Position numbers and translations under genes: made by a program
Shown here: piece by piece, positions 1 through 11,276 of the stretch
How the letters are laid out: every line of letters begins with the position of its first letter
Numbering within the stretch: position 1 is the first letter of the stretch
Notes under the pieces: generated by a model
What the model was told of the DNA's origin: nothing
Seen by the model: only the letters and a program-made list of their open reading frames with translations
The model's database searches: none
NCBI RefSeq assembly: GCF_002994745.2
Contig: NC_037091.1
Coordinates: 2,907,501-2,971,500 of the forward strand
Length of the DNA: 64,000 nucleotides
Direction of reading: 5' to 3'
From: Rosa chinensis
Lineage: Eukaryota; Streptophyta; Magnoliopsida; Rosales; Rosaceae

Positions 1-1
1 T

Positions 2-1200
2 ATTAGGCATTTGTATTTATTCCCATTTACAGCACGCGCCTAGAACGCGCCTTGAGAAAAAGAAAAAACAGTGAGAGTGTGGGGTTCTCTCCCGGTCGAA
101 CGCCGCCGGCATCTTCTACCGCTGCGTCTCAGCCGGGAGGGGATTTGTCTGGAGGCGGCAGTTTTTGATTGGCTCTACCCTTTGTCTACCATCTCATGCT
201 GGTGTTTGGTGTGGTTAGGAGGAGGGTGTGTGTGTGTGTCAGTTGCAGATCCGCCGTCGGCCGTGAAGGAAGGGAGATCCGAATGCAGCGGTGGGTTTGA
301 GAGGGTTTAGGGGGTTCTGTGTCCTGATCTGGTGTCCTCTTGTTTCCAGATCAAACTTGTCTGGGCGCGTAGCTGGTTGTATTGAGGATCTCTGGTGATC
401 TGATGTCAGATCGGATTCTCAGTCAGGTTTCCAGTGAGCTATTCCAAGGGTTGGGTGTTGTACGGTGTGGTGGGCTGTGGATTTGGATTGGGAGGCTTCG
501 ATGGCTAGGACGGTTGGTCTTGATCGTCAACTGATGGCAGTGTTGGTGGAGGTTCTGAGGGGCGGCATAAGGTGGTTTTGATGGTAGCAAAGGCGGGAGG
601 GCTCCTGGGGTTGGGCTGGGTTACTGGAGTTGGGCGGGGCTGTCCTGAGTTGGGCCCTGGCCTTGCCCCGAGGGCCTACCCAGTTTTGGATCTGGTTGTG
701 TTGGCCCAGGAGAAGTGCTGCATCTCCTTTTGTTTTTTCGTTGCTTGTTGTTGTTCTGTTGTTTGTTTTTGTGTTTTGTTTTTCTTTGATCCTTTGTGGT
801 CGTGCTTGTGGCTGAATTCAATACACCGCTGATCGAGTGATGATGTTATTACACCTGCAACTATCACGTGTATTCACTTCTCAGGAGGCGGAGTTGACTC
901 GAGGTTTTGTCAATCCTTCATGGGTTTAGAGCTGCTACCCAGGTGGAATGCCGACGTCGTCTTACCAACTTTGTTTGGCAGTTTTGTCGGATTATGAGTC
1001 TTCTTGGTCGATAGGACTATTTTCTTGTCTCATGGTGTACCGGAGATTTGGTAGCTCCATTAGGAAGTTATGTTCAGGCCTTTTGGTTTGACTCTTGTTA
1101 TAAGTGACCCATTAGTGGCTCCAGATTGTATCGTTCATACCACTTGTAACATCTTCCGTATGAATGCACTCATTTGATCAAAAATTAGGCATTTGTATTT
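2..1200 (+). mobile_element. Truncated non-LTR retrotransposon (LINE-like) with 17-bp TSD
   Basis: The 17-bp string ATTAGGCATTTGTATTT occurs at 2-18 and again, identical, at 1184-1200. The interval 19-1183 is therefore flanked by a target-site duplication of the length made by target-primed reverse transcription. The right end finishes in ...TTTGATCAAAA just before the repeat, like the short A-rich 3' end of plant L1 elements. The interior is G/T-rich on the plus strand and shows no intact reverse transcriptase frame; the small open frames near 71-310 and 572-832 match nothing I recognise. I infer a 5'-truncated LINE or a large SINE-like derivative. The insertion boundaries are well supported; the family is not. 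Confidence 0.6.
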
Positions 1201-3190
1201 GATCGAGATTAATGTGGAAAACAACACTAAAGTCTTTGTATGTGTGTCTACTTCTGTTCATACTCAAGAGTCTAAAACAAATTGGGGCAATTATTGGCTT
1301 TGATTTTATAAGTGTATTTAATTGGATTTATTGATCTCATTGACAGTGGTGGGAGAAAGTGACTGGACCGGATAGAAAGAGCTAGGTATATCTCTTCCTT
1401 GTTTCTATCTTCAAATCCTGCCAATTCAATCCTATTCAGAAAAAAAGAGGATCATGATTATGCAATCTAAATATTGAAGTACTTTTGTATTCATCCATGT
1501 TTCTAGAATTTCTGAAATGAACACTTTCCACTGCCGTGGCAAACAAACTCAAGACTGTGGGCATGGAATCACAATTATGCACAACATACTAGATTACCTA
1601 ATCATGTTCATACATCTCAATTATTGATCTTTCTGCGAATATCACTATTATCTGTCATTGGTATATATTGGCAGACATTACTTTGATTTTTTTTTTTTTT
1701 TTTCTGGTTCTTAAATAGAGGCATGATTCATTGGATTGGAGAAGCTACGTACAAGAGCTTGACTTGTCTTCCAACCTGTTGGAGTCAGTGTCTTCCAACC
1801 TGTTAAGAAAGAGCTCCCAGTTGGCTTTGTTAACTCTATTAATACCTAAGCTAGAATTGACCAGAAAACCCTGTGTGAAAATGATTTTATTTAATTAAAA
1901 CAATTGAACCACTTTAAATTTTAACAAATCCTTCAAAATGTATGTTCTGATAAAGTCTTTTCTTATTTGTCATTTCAACTTAGTTGTCATGATGCTTCTC
2001 TTGCTATGTATTTGATCGATTTCAATCGATTTGAGTATAGCTGTTTGAATTTCAAATTCGATTTAAAGGCTTATGAATCTTGTTTCTTATTGTTAAACAG
2101 AATTATAGTTCATTGATTTTGACTTGGTGTGTCTAATTAAAGCCAAGGGCTTAGGTGGAGTTGATGAGAAAGATGTGAGGAAGGCTCTTAAGGGCAGATC
2201 AGAAGCTGAGGTGAAAAGGGTCATTGACATTCTCATGGGTGAGTTAATAAGCTATTTAATCCTTTTCATTGAACTAGCTAGTGTCTAATTAGTGTTGCAA
2301 GTTCAGAACTTTGAGATTATATTGGAATGTTTCTGATCCATTTATTGTGGGTGAGGATTATGATTACTTGTTAGACTATTTGATAACATATATGATGTAT
2401 GATGTTGCAGTTTTTGTGTTATAAGCAAGATTGAATATTCCTCATTGAGCTAGTGTATAATTAGGGTTGCAACTTTAAAACTTGGACTTGAATTTGAATA
2501 TTTCTGATGCCCTACATAGCTTTTATTCTGGGTATGAACTTATTATACTAGTTAAGTTCATTGTATTTGACAGATATGGTGTCGTAGCTTTATGTTGTTG
2601 TGTGGGTATGAATTGAGATTTCTAGCTCTACTTAAACTATTAATGCAAATAGGTCTGATGTCTTAGCTGCTTTGGTATTGTGAGGAAGGAATCGATTTCA
2701 TATTCATTTTGCTCTTTCCTTGTGTACTTTATATTTTAGCTATAGATCAATGATACTGTTAAGTCATTACCCTCTACTTTAACTACTTTTTGTGATTTGA
2801 AGTTGCAATTTAAGTGGATATCTGTGAAACTAGTTCTCAACTCATTGGCACATGTTTTTGCTAGGTTCATTTGCAGCTACACCAAGGACTGGAAATTCAA
2901 GTTACAAGTATTTTTATCTTGTAACAAACTGCTATGTTTTTCTCTTTTTCTTTTTACTGTATCGACAAACCGTTTTTGTCTTCATATGGTATATTTATGA
3001 GACTTCAATCTTGTTCTTTTTTTTTGTTATTGTATATGGAGAAGTTTAGGCCATATGTCCCCTTCTCCCTACTCTTTGTACTGTTTTTATCAATAGTATT
3101 AATGATAATTTTCTTTTGCTTACCACTGGTATTCTCATTGTGATACTTTTCTATTGAAGAAACTGATTTAGTAATCACTTCTAAACTAGA
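1201..3190. other. AT-rich intergenic DNA with one exon-like stretch
   Basis: There is no long open frame. The stretch at about 2141-2239 looks like an internal exon: it is preceded by an AG acceptor, followed by GTGAG, and reads without a stop as a charged peptide containing VDEKDVRKALKGRSEAEVKR. I do not recognise the family. It may be a captured or decayed gene fragment belonging to the CACTA-type element whose end lies at about 3556. The remainder is plain AT-rich sequence. Confidence 0.3.
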
Positions 3191-3199
3191 AATTGAAGC

Positions 3200-3556
3200 A
3201 AAAAGAATGAAAACACAACAATTTGAAATAACAAACTGATGTTATAAATGACTCAGGACATCAGTTCTATCTATAGAATATATGTCTAATACTAATATAT
3301 AAATCAATTTCTTATGTAAAACGATGTCATAGTAGGATACGAAATCAGTTTTTTATGAATGAAACGATGTGTAGGGTCATTTTATACATCGGGAGTTTCT
3401 AAGAAACTGATGTCTAGAGTCATTTTTAACATCGGCTAAAAACCGATGTCTGAGATTTCCCGATCTTTAACATCCCCCACTAAGACATCGGATGGTTTTT
3501 TTTTTTTCTTTAACATCGGTTTTTGGCCGATGTCTAAGGCCAAAATTCTAGTAGTG
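3200..3556. mobile_element. Subterminal/terminal end of a CACTA-type DNA transposon
   Basis: The block ends in CTAGTAGTG (3548-3556), whose reverse complement CACTACTAG fits the CACTA terminus of En/Spm elements. Inside it the hexamer-like motifs ACATCGG and CCGATGT recur in both orientations (for example about 3384, 3432, 3451, 3482, 3514 and 3528). This is the arrayed subterminal repeat structure typical of CACTA elements. I could not find the partner terminus, which may be lost or outside the window, so the element is probably partial. Confidence 0.5.
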
Positions 3557-4430
3557 TCCTCCGGACAAATAAGGGGACACGTCAACACAGTCTTCGACGG
3601 CACTGATCAGGCACGTTGACCCCCGCCACTTGGGTATCGAAGATTGGGCTCGTTACCCAACACCCTCTGCTTAGTGCAGCTCCCCTCAACAAATAATACA
3701 CCGACCAAACGGAGGTCTATCTTAGCCGGGGAGTGTGGGACTCCCTGGGGGGCCTAGCAGGGGCCCACCCGAAAATGTATAAAGCGTTCGCTCAGTAAAT
3801 CCATGGTTGACAACGCACTGACGCTAATTATGCTTTTGCAAGTCTAGTGGAAGTAACGCTTCAAACCACTGGGCAACTCCCCAACCAAGATTGCCTTCCT
3901 TGACTGGGGATTTGGGGGACTTGTACTTACATGAGCATTTGCAAGCATAATTAGCTATAATGAGTCATGCTCATGCTACCGCCAGCGGTATTGACTCCCA
4001 CCAAAGGAGTGACTTGCGGGAACACAGCCAAGCAGGCTACCGCCTGAGCCCCGGCTTACCCCCAGATCGCTACTAACGCGCCGCCACGCGCCGCGCCAAG
4101 ATAGCATCAGAAGCTCCAGAAGCTGAGACTGAAACATATTAGTCCCACATTGAAAACATGGAGCAGATCAGCTCTCTCCTCACCTATAAAAGGTTCTCTC
4201 ATCTTTCCTCATTAAATTACGCATTTACTACTTACCTACTATTACTTTGTCAACATAAATACATTGACTAACTTGGGCATCGGAGAAGAGAAGACCGCTC
4301 AACGCGGTCTCCCTCTGACGCCCTCTGTATTTTACCTGACATGTAAACGGAAGCTCTGAATATCACAAGTAGCGGTCTGCCCATCAGATCAGCGTTAACC
4401 GAGGTTCAGCTACCGCTGAACTTTTAGACA
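3555..4430 (+). mobile_element. LTR-like block (probable gypsy-type solo LTR)
   Basis: This GC-rich block differs sharply from the AT-rich flanks. It begins TGTCCTCCGG and holds a promoter-like TATAAAAGG at about 4185. One reading gives an LTR of 3555-4367 (TG...CA) flanked by AGTAG at 3550-3554 and 4368-4372. However, the left AGTAG is also part of the adjacent CACTA terminus, and similar GC-rich sequence continues to about 4430, so the right boundary is uncertain. No gag or pol frame is attached. Confidence 0.45.
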
Positions 4431-4661
4431 TTAACAAAGAGCAAGAAGATCTACATATCAAACAGTAGTCTACGCAACTTTACAATCTCTAATCAAGCAA
4501 TCAATTATGTGCACATCATGCAAAATAATTAAAACTCACGACCAAAACAAGTTAAAATCACACAAATGATTTGAGATCAACAGGGATGGTTGCAAAAGGA
4601 TGCAACTTATCCATTCATGGAAAGGTAAGAAGGTCAAGGAACATGAGACGTGTTTAATACA

Positions 4662-6287
4662 TAAAATTAGGGACTAAATTCAGTTTGCCCCATCTAATTT
4701 TGGGGCAAACATTAGTTTGGTCCCTAACTTTTTTTTTTAATCATGATCGTCCTTGCACTTTCAATTTCCGCCAGCGAAGTCCAAATTTCAAATTTGATGC
4801 CAAAAATGAAGTCACAAGTAGAGTTGGCACCAACATAAGGGCCTACTTTTCAGACTTTGACCCTCAAATATCCAAACTACCCCTCAAAACCCTCTCTCTG
4901 ACTCTCTCTCGAGTTTCAAATGGAAGACGAGATCCTAACCCCAGCTCATCCTCAATCTAATCATTGCATAATAACATCGATACGAAGCAAAAAGTTATAC
5001 TCTATTAAGAAGGCAGCTCTATCAGAAAATTCACCATATTGATTCAAGAAGGCAGCTTCCCAGCTCAAAAAGTTTCAAATTTCGACACTTCGAAGTATGA
5101 ATACTACACCCCTATTTTCCTTCAAGAACTCCTCGATCTTCTCCTTTGCTTCATTAGGATCAACACACTCACACTCAATCTCATGACAAGTTTCAAAATC
5201 ATACCGAGTCTCATCCACCTCTAATTTCAATCCTCCGCGGGCGGCAGCCACCAATCGAGTCAACCATCCGCGGTCGCATTGACAACCACCAACGCGTCAT
5301 TGCTTGTATCCCCCGCCTCTAGCCAGCGCTAAGCCCAAGCCCGCTAGACATAGCTTCAGCCACTCTTCAGCTGACCTGATGCGCACACATGCTCGATCAA
5401 TGAGAAGATATGGATGAGGCTAGGGAGAAGATCGATGGCTACTCGATCTATGTGCCGCTATATTGCAGGCTTTGGCTACCCGGTCCATCGAAAAGCTAGT
5501 AAAATTCATATCTCCGGTATACTCGCTCCGTCTTTGGGGAACTCTCCGACAGCGTTGGTTGAAGCAGCTCCCCAAACCCACTCTCTGTACCCTCCAACTT
5601 AGTCATCAGTCGTATCTCGATGGAGAATCAAAGAAATTGGCAATTCAATTAAACACCATGGTTAGTGTTCGGTTATACTGGTTGACAAAAATTTAAAGAA
5701 ATCAGACTCAAATCCAAATGCCCATATTAGGGAAAAAAGAGCTGCAGCAGGCTGTGTAGGATTTACCTAGAGTTGATCAAGAAGATGATCCATTAGAGGA
5801 GGAGGAAGACGACGACCATAACCATAGCCATAACCTCGATCATCTTCAATTCTTCTCCGAAAGTGCTTTTTGAGGGCTGGTTTATGAGGAGCAGTTTGGG
5901 GCTTTTTGATTAGCGGTGGGTATTTTAGAATTGAGAACGGCGGAGACTAGAGGTGGAGATGGCATTGGGATTTTGGATCGTCAGAGAGATGGAGATTGAA
6001 GATGAATATATATATTTTTTAAGCGGATTAAAGTACTGTCCATTAAAAAAAATATATATATATATATATATATTGTTGAAATGTCTATTTTGCCCTTCTT
6101 GTGGGCCCTTATGCCGGTGACAACTCAGCTTGTGACGTCATCTTTGGCGTCAAATTTGAAATTTGGATTTCGCTGATGAAAATTGAAAGTGCAATGACGA
6201 TCATGATTTAAAAAAAAAAGGTTAGGGACCAAACTAATGTTTGCCCCAAAGTTGGAGGGGGCAAACTGAATTTAGTTCTAAAATTAG
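4662..6287. mobile_element. Mutator-like element with captured gene fragment (candidate Pack-MULE)
   Basis: The 9-bp duplication TAAAATTAG lies at 4662-4670 and 6279-6287. The element between them (4671-6278, 1608 bp) has long terminal inverted repeats of about 148 bp (4671-4816 and 6131-6278). The outermost bases GGACTAAATTCAGTTTGCCC and the reverse complement of the right end differ at one position. Long TIRs plus a 9-bp TSD define Mutator-like elements. There is no transposase frame, so it is non-autonomous. The interior is GC-richer and gene-like, and includes a minus-strand stretch resembling CYTH phosphatases, listed separately. Confidence 0.85.
5109..5236 (-). pseudogene. Captured CYTH/triphosphate tunnel metalloenzyme fragment
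   Basis: The minus strand reads through without a stop as a peptide containing [20 protein letters not shown], then [18 protein letters not shown]. From memory of the family this matches the C-terminal beta-strand region of plant TTM3-type tripolyphosphatases (CYTH fold; pattern LEVDETKYDF followed by EIECE). Only about 43 residues are present. The N-terminal ExExK active-site region and the rest of the tunnel are missing, and the frame sits inside a Mutator-like element, so this is a captured exon fragment and not a working gene. Whether it is transcribed as part of a chimeric RNA cannot be seen. Confidence 0.6.
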
Positions 6288-7152
6288 TTAGTTACTTACT
6301 TGTAATGTAGATTTTCAAAATGCATTCTTTTACTGAAAAATTTAAACACCTATTCCTTAACCTGAGACATTGTAAGTATCAAGAGAATACGTAAATTTAC
6401 GACCTATATTTACTTTAAAAAAAAAAAAAATCTTATGATAGAAAGGGTGAGACTTAAAATTCTAGAAGAAGAATGTAAGTTTGAATATGAAATGTGCACG
6501 TTGGACTTAGGGTCAAAACTGTATTTCAAGGTGTGAAACTATTGTGATTTCGAAGATCATTTGGGGTAACATCATGTACGCTGGCACGGGAACACCGAAC
6601 ACCCCTTTTATTCTCTTTGCCAACAAGTCCTCGAGGAAACACATAATTAAACAAACCACCTGACCTCCCGAGCTAGGTCTCTTTGCTACAATACCCTACC
6701 GCCCTACACCCCTAAATAATAAGGGTTTATCCCTCCATGATTTGGACAAAATCTCCCTAATGTTCCCTTGATCCCTTCCGCATGCAGTGTCATTAAAAAT
6801 TAATCCAAACTTACTAAAATTCTTTTATTTTTTAACGGGGTCAGAGTATCGCAAAAGTTTATTAAGTTTTAAATTATGTTTAACGGCTCATGTAAAACGC
6901 TTCATCTATACATTTTTTAAACAACTTCGTGAATCAAACGCGACTATGAGGTTCCCAACGAGGAGGACGCTCGCTTGTAGTGGTTAAAACCCACTAAAAC
7001 TGTTATTAAACTCTTAATCGTAATTAAGAAAGCCCTTGTTTGAGACCCGAATCATTGGGACACAGCTTACGTGGCACTCTAGGGTGAAACCTCAGCTGCT
7101 GAAATGCCCCTTCCCCCTAAATTACTCTACTCACTCCGACGCCGTGGCTCTC

Positions 7153-7185
<33 letters not shown>

Positions 7186-7285
7186 TCTCTCTCTCTCCTC
7201 CCACCACCACCACATCCTCTTCGCTTTTTCCGTCCGAAATTACCAAACCGCACCAGATCGCGGCGGCGGAGGACGACGGGGAGCC
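6288..7285 (+). promoter_or_regulatory. Upstream region and 5' UTR of the PEAPOD gene
   Basis: There are no genes here. The final 150 bp carry a CT/CA microsatellite (about 7150-7198), as is common in plant 5' UTRs, followed by CCACCACCACCA and a GCGGCGGCGG stretch just before the ATG at 7286. I could not place a TATA box with confidence. Confidence 0.4.
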
Positions 7286-10200
7286 ATGAGCGCCGGCACT
7301 ACTACAACCACTACAACGACGACGTTTCGCACCATCCTCGAGAAGCCGCTCAACCAGCTCACCGAGGATGACATTTCTCAGCTCACCCGCGAAGACTGCC
7401 GCAAGTACCTCAAAGAAAAAGGTCCACCGCTTTCTACTTTTCTAATTTCCGATTTTGCCCCTCGCGGTCTAAAACCGCCGTGCTTTCCGGCGCCGGAAAT
7501 CACGCTCTCTGTTTTTTTTTCTTTTCTCTCTTTTAAAAGAACCGTAACACGTGTGCAGGAATGCGGAGGCCGTCGTGGAACAAATCGCAGGCGATCCAGC
7601 AGGTTATTTCACTCAAGGCGCTGCTGGAGCCCAACGACGACTCCGGCGCCGGAGTTCTCAGAAAGATCGTCGGTCCGCCGCATGGGACCGCGCCCGCGCC
7701 TCGGGTAGTTTCTTTTTATTTTTTTTTTGTTTTCCGACTAAAAGCGCGAACCAAAAAACTGTCTTTTCCTCGGTTGTTTGATTCGGAAATTTTACTGTGT
7801 AGGCGGCTTCGAATTCGACTGATTCAACTAAGGAGGCCAGTGCCGATGTCCAGGGTTGTAAGTCGGCCGAAGAACCGGTGGTGCTGCAGCAGAAGAAAGA
7901 ACCGCAGAAACCGGTTCGGCAGGACCGACCGGCCGAACCGGCTGTAAAAGCCATTACTCCAAGGTTTTGCTTCTCTGCCGCGATCTGTTGATAGCTAATA
8001 GGCTGGCATTGCTTTAAATTGACGGTTGTAGTTTTGATAATAAATTAAACACAATGTGGTGTGGTAAATTACCCTAAATTAGCTTAGTTGAACCTTTTTT
8101 TTATTTGACAATCACAGTGTCCTCAAAGGCTTCCTAAGCCCAGAGAGTAATCCGTGCTCGGGGATCTTGTCAGAACGCTTTCTCCCCCTGGCCACCAAGA
8201 ATATATTGGGATTTAACTCTAATAAGCGTCGGCGGGATTCAAACCCGGGTGCCTGGAGGCTCTTACCAACTCGACCACCTGTGGTGGTTGTAGCTTAGTT
8301 GAACCTAGTAGAGAGTTTATTGAGTAATTGATTGTAAAAGGGAAGATAAGGAATTCAGATGCGGATTCTTGTGGTAGTGAATTAGTAAAATTGAGCTTCA
8401 CGTAAAACTAGTAGTTCTGGCTTCATCATAGTGATCTTGTTCTGATTTGAGAATCTTTTCACTGGGTCTGATATGATTTCTTTTGCTGAGTATAATGAAT
8501 GTGAATTGTAAGTGGAGGAAATTTAGATGTGGATTCTTGTTTTAATGTCTAGCTGAAATAGGTCTTAAAGGAGCCCTACATCATAAAGGTGGCACCAAGT
8601 TTACTATTTTTAAAGCCCTGAGGGATTCTTTTTTATTTTATGCTTATCTTATCTCGAGGGGTCATGCCTTGTTGACGTGTATGCTACCGTGGTCTGTTAA
8701 GCCACATGTGAAAGATGCAATTGAAGGGACATGACACTTTGGTTGCATATTCTCTTTAACATGATATGAGACTAACTTAGGTTAATATATTCTGAGAGAG
8801 CAGGATATGATCAGAATATGATATTGTTCTGAGTATAAAACCTTGTGTACCTTTCTATTTTTTCATTCAAATGTTGCTGTTTTTCCATGGAAATATTGCA
8901 TGAAACATATGAATTTATGTGTACTATCTGGGTGATGAGATTCAGGCCACTTTCGTGCATCATTCTTTCTTGTGATATGTTATTATTAAGTCTAAAGAGA
9001 AGCATCTAATATTGTGGCAGCAAAAATCAGTGCACAACCGATGCATCAGTTAGGCAAATGACAATTTTCTACTGCGGCAAGGTGAATGTGTATGATGAAG
9101 TGCCACCAGATAAGGTAAATGAAGCTTCCTTTCAGCCTGGATACTGGAGATAAGGTTTGCAATGCAGTAATCTATGGATTTGCAGGCACGAACAATCATG
9201 CACCTTGCAGCAAGGCCCAACCATTTGCCTCTGGACAATATTGGAACTGCTGCAGCTAGGTCCTTGCGATGCCAATTTCAGACTGCAGGTGACAAAGATG
9301 GCCCTTTCCCACCTAATGCCACAATCCCTCAGGCTATGCAAACAGGTATTTTCCATAAGGGTTTCCGAGCTTACCTTTAAGATATTTGGGTGAAATGAAG
9401 TTACCTGTACTTGACACTTAACCAAAACTGCATTCGGTGAAATGGAATAAAATCTGAGTACCTCTAGGGATTGCCTTGTTTCTTCTTCAGGTAGTATGGT
9501 TTCTTTACTTTTCTATTGAAAACAGTTTCTTGGTTGTTTAAAAATGATAGGAGTTGGCTTTAATTATTACAGGGAGTTGGTTTCATAACATAGGCTTGCT
9601 AAAATCTCTCATATTGTTGCATAAATCAAGTTCAATATGCAAACTGTGAAACAGACAAAGTTCTCTGTGTTTAACTTCCTTGAACTTCTTTTCCATAATA
9701 ATAACATGGCCACAATTTTTTTTTATTTCAGTTGGAGTAAATATTTATGTTAGAAGTGATTGGTTTTGAGATACTGGACTCTGGATAATCGGTAATTAGG
9801 GTTTTCATTGAACTTTCCAGATAGGATTGCAGACTATACTCAGCTGTACTGGGATAAAGGGAACAACACTCGTGATCCTGGTAAGCTTTATAGTTCTTGT
9901 ACCCTGGCAGAATGTGTGTAGTAATTTGCAGAACTTTATCTACTATTGGGGAGGAAAAAAATGTATCTTGCTTTGGAAATATGCTTGTTGTTTTATGGTC
10001 TTAAGGATAGATGAACATCACAATGTCATAACTCAAAAGGGCATACATCTCAATAGATAATAACCCATCATTAGTTTCACACAGTGGGTGGAAGGTCCAG
10101 GGTTGTGAATCATTTCTGTTCACATGAAATGAATCCTCTTAAAAAACTGGTCACAAGATTTTTCTTAATTTTTTATGTTTTCCTACTTTGGAGAGTTGTT

Positions 10201-11276
10201 ACTCTTGGGAGTAATTGGAAATAAATCTTATTGGTAAAGCTGTAAAGCAAAATATAGCTATGAAAGCCTGGTTGGTGATGCTACCGTAAGTGTGGTATTG
10301 TATTGTTTCTATAGAGGTTTTTAAATTGAATTTAAAGTATTTATTCTAGCAGTAGTTGTTTCATTGTTTGCATCTGCAACTCCAAATGAATCATACCCTC
10401 ATCACATGTAGTGCACCTAGTATTATTTTTCACTGTCAGGTAATTACTTTGTTTCCCTGTTGCTCAAGTTGCAGGCATTACCTTTTCATCTACTCTCTTG
10501 ACCAACACCACACATTTCCCCTTGTGCTTTGGTGAAAAGATTCCATTGAAGTACATGCAAAACATATTGTATGACTTAAACTCAAACAAGTTGATCTTTA
10601 GATACTTATGATTAGCCTTTTGAAGTGGAGATAACATGACCCCCTTTTCATGCCATAGGATTTTGATCAAAAGCTCTAAAGAGTCTTAACCAAGTTTCAG
10701 TGTTTGATGGAATATGTATTTTACCATGTAATTCTTAAATGCAGAGGGTCAGGCAAGTAGAAAAGTCTCGTTGCAGAGATACCGTGAAAAGCGAAAAGAC
10801 AGGTACATCTGGTAGAAGCTATTGATTACTACCAGTATATTATATTGCGATTAAATTCTTTTAAGCCTTTGATCTCAACCATTTATTTTCTCCTTTTTCA
10901 TTGCTCGTGTTCCTACAAGGGAACGAGTAAAGATTAAGAAAAATATGGGATCAACTTCTAGCTTGGAGGTTTATTTGAATCATCAACTCAGGAGACATAC
11001 CTCAAATGGTAATTCAAGTAGGAGTAGCACAAGCTCTCCACCCCAGCAACCTGGGATGCTACAAGCAGCTGACAATCAGCCCAAGATTCGCTGTCTTCCT
11101 GTTGACCTAAATGAAAATGGTAAGCTAAACAAGTATGTAATGACTTAGAATATTCATTATTTATTTATAATTTTAAAGTTTCTAGTTTCTCCAACCAAAT
11201 AGAAAATGCAATTTTGTCTAGATTGGATGTCACAATCACAAACTAATCATCCAATGCAGATATCGTGGAATGCTGA
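7286..11276 (+). CDS. PPD (TIFY4-like): PEAPOD-type TIFY transcriptional regulator (TIFY4)
   Basis: Nine exons can be traced: 7286-7421, 7559-7704, 7803-7963, 9021-9114, 9186-9345, 9821-9880, 10745-10802, 10920-11119 and 11260-11276 (stop TGA). Exons 1-2 encode the N-terminal PPD domain (FRTILEKPLNQLTEDDISQL, then GMRRPSWNKSQAIQQVISLK). Exon 4 encodes the TIFY core TIFYCG within the ZIM domain, continued by ARTIMHLAARP in exon 5. Exons 7-8 encode the divergent Jas-like motif SRKVSLQRYREKRKDRERVK. In Arabidopsis, PPD1/2 with KIX8/9, NINJA and TOPLESS repress meristemoid division and so limit leaf and organ size; the PPD domain is unique to this TIFY subgroup. The gene looks intact, with consistent phases throughout. 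Intron 3 carries a SINE. No jasmonate-degron function is implied, since PPD Jas motifs are diverged. Confidence 0.93.
8080..8306 (-). mobile_element. tRNA-derived SINE in PEAPOD intron 3
   Basis: The 16-bp string TAGCTTAGTTGAACCT occurs at 8080-8095 and 8291-8306. The insert 8096-8290 is in minus orientation. Reading the minus strand gives an A-box-like GGTCGAGTTGGTAAGAG followed by a B box GGGTTTGAATCCC. The element ends in a T-run on the plus strand, which is its poly(A) tail on the minus strand. Perfect TSDs suggest a recent insertion. It lies in an intron and does not disturb the exons. Confidence 0.85.

Noticed and set aside
71..870. Several open frames of 60-86 codons at the window start
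   Set aside because: They overlap on both strands inside a truncated retroelement and show no recognisable motif.
5463..5696. 77-codon plus-strand frame inside the Mutator element
   Set aside because: It has no recognisable family. It is kept only as possible captured sequence and not called as a gene.
8200..8290. tRNA-like sequence with A and B boxes
   Set aside because: It does not fold as a complete tRNA and lies inside a unit bounded by 16-bp TSDs with a tail, so it is a SINE and not a tRNA gene. The same applies to 33655-33882 and 33990-34208.
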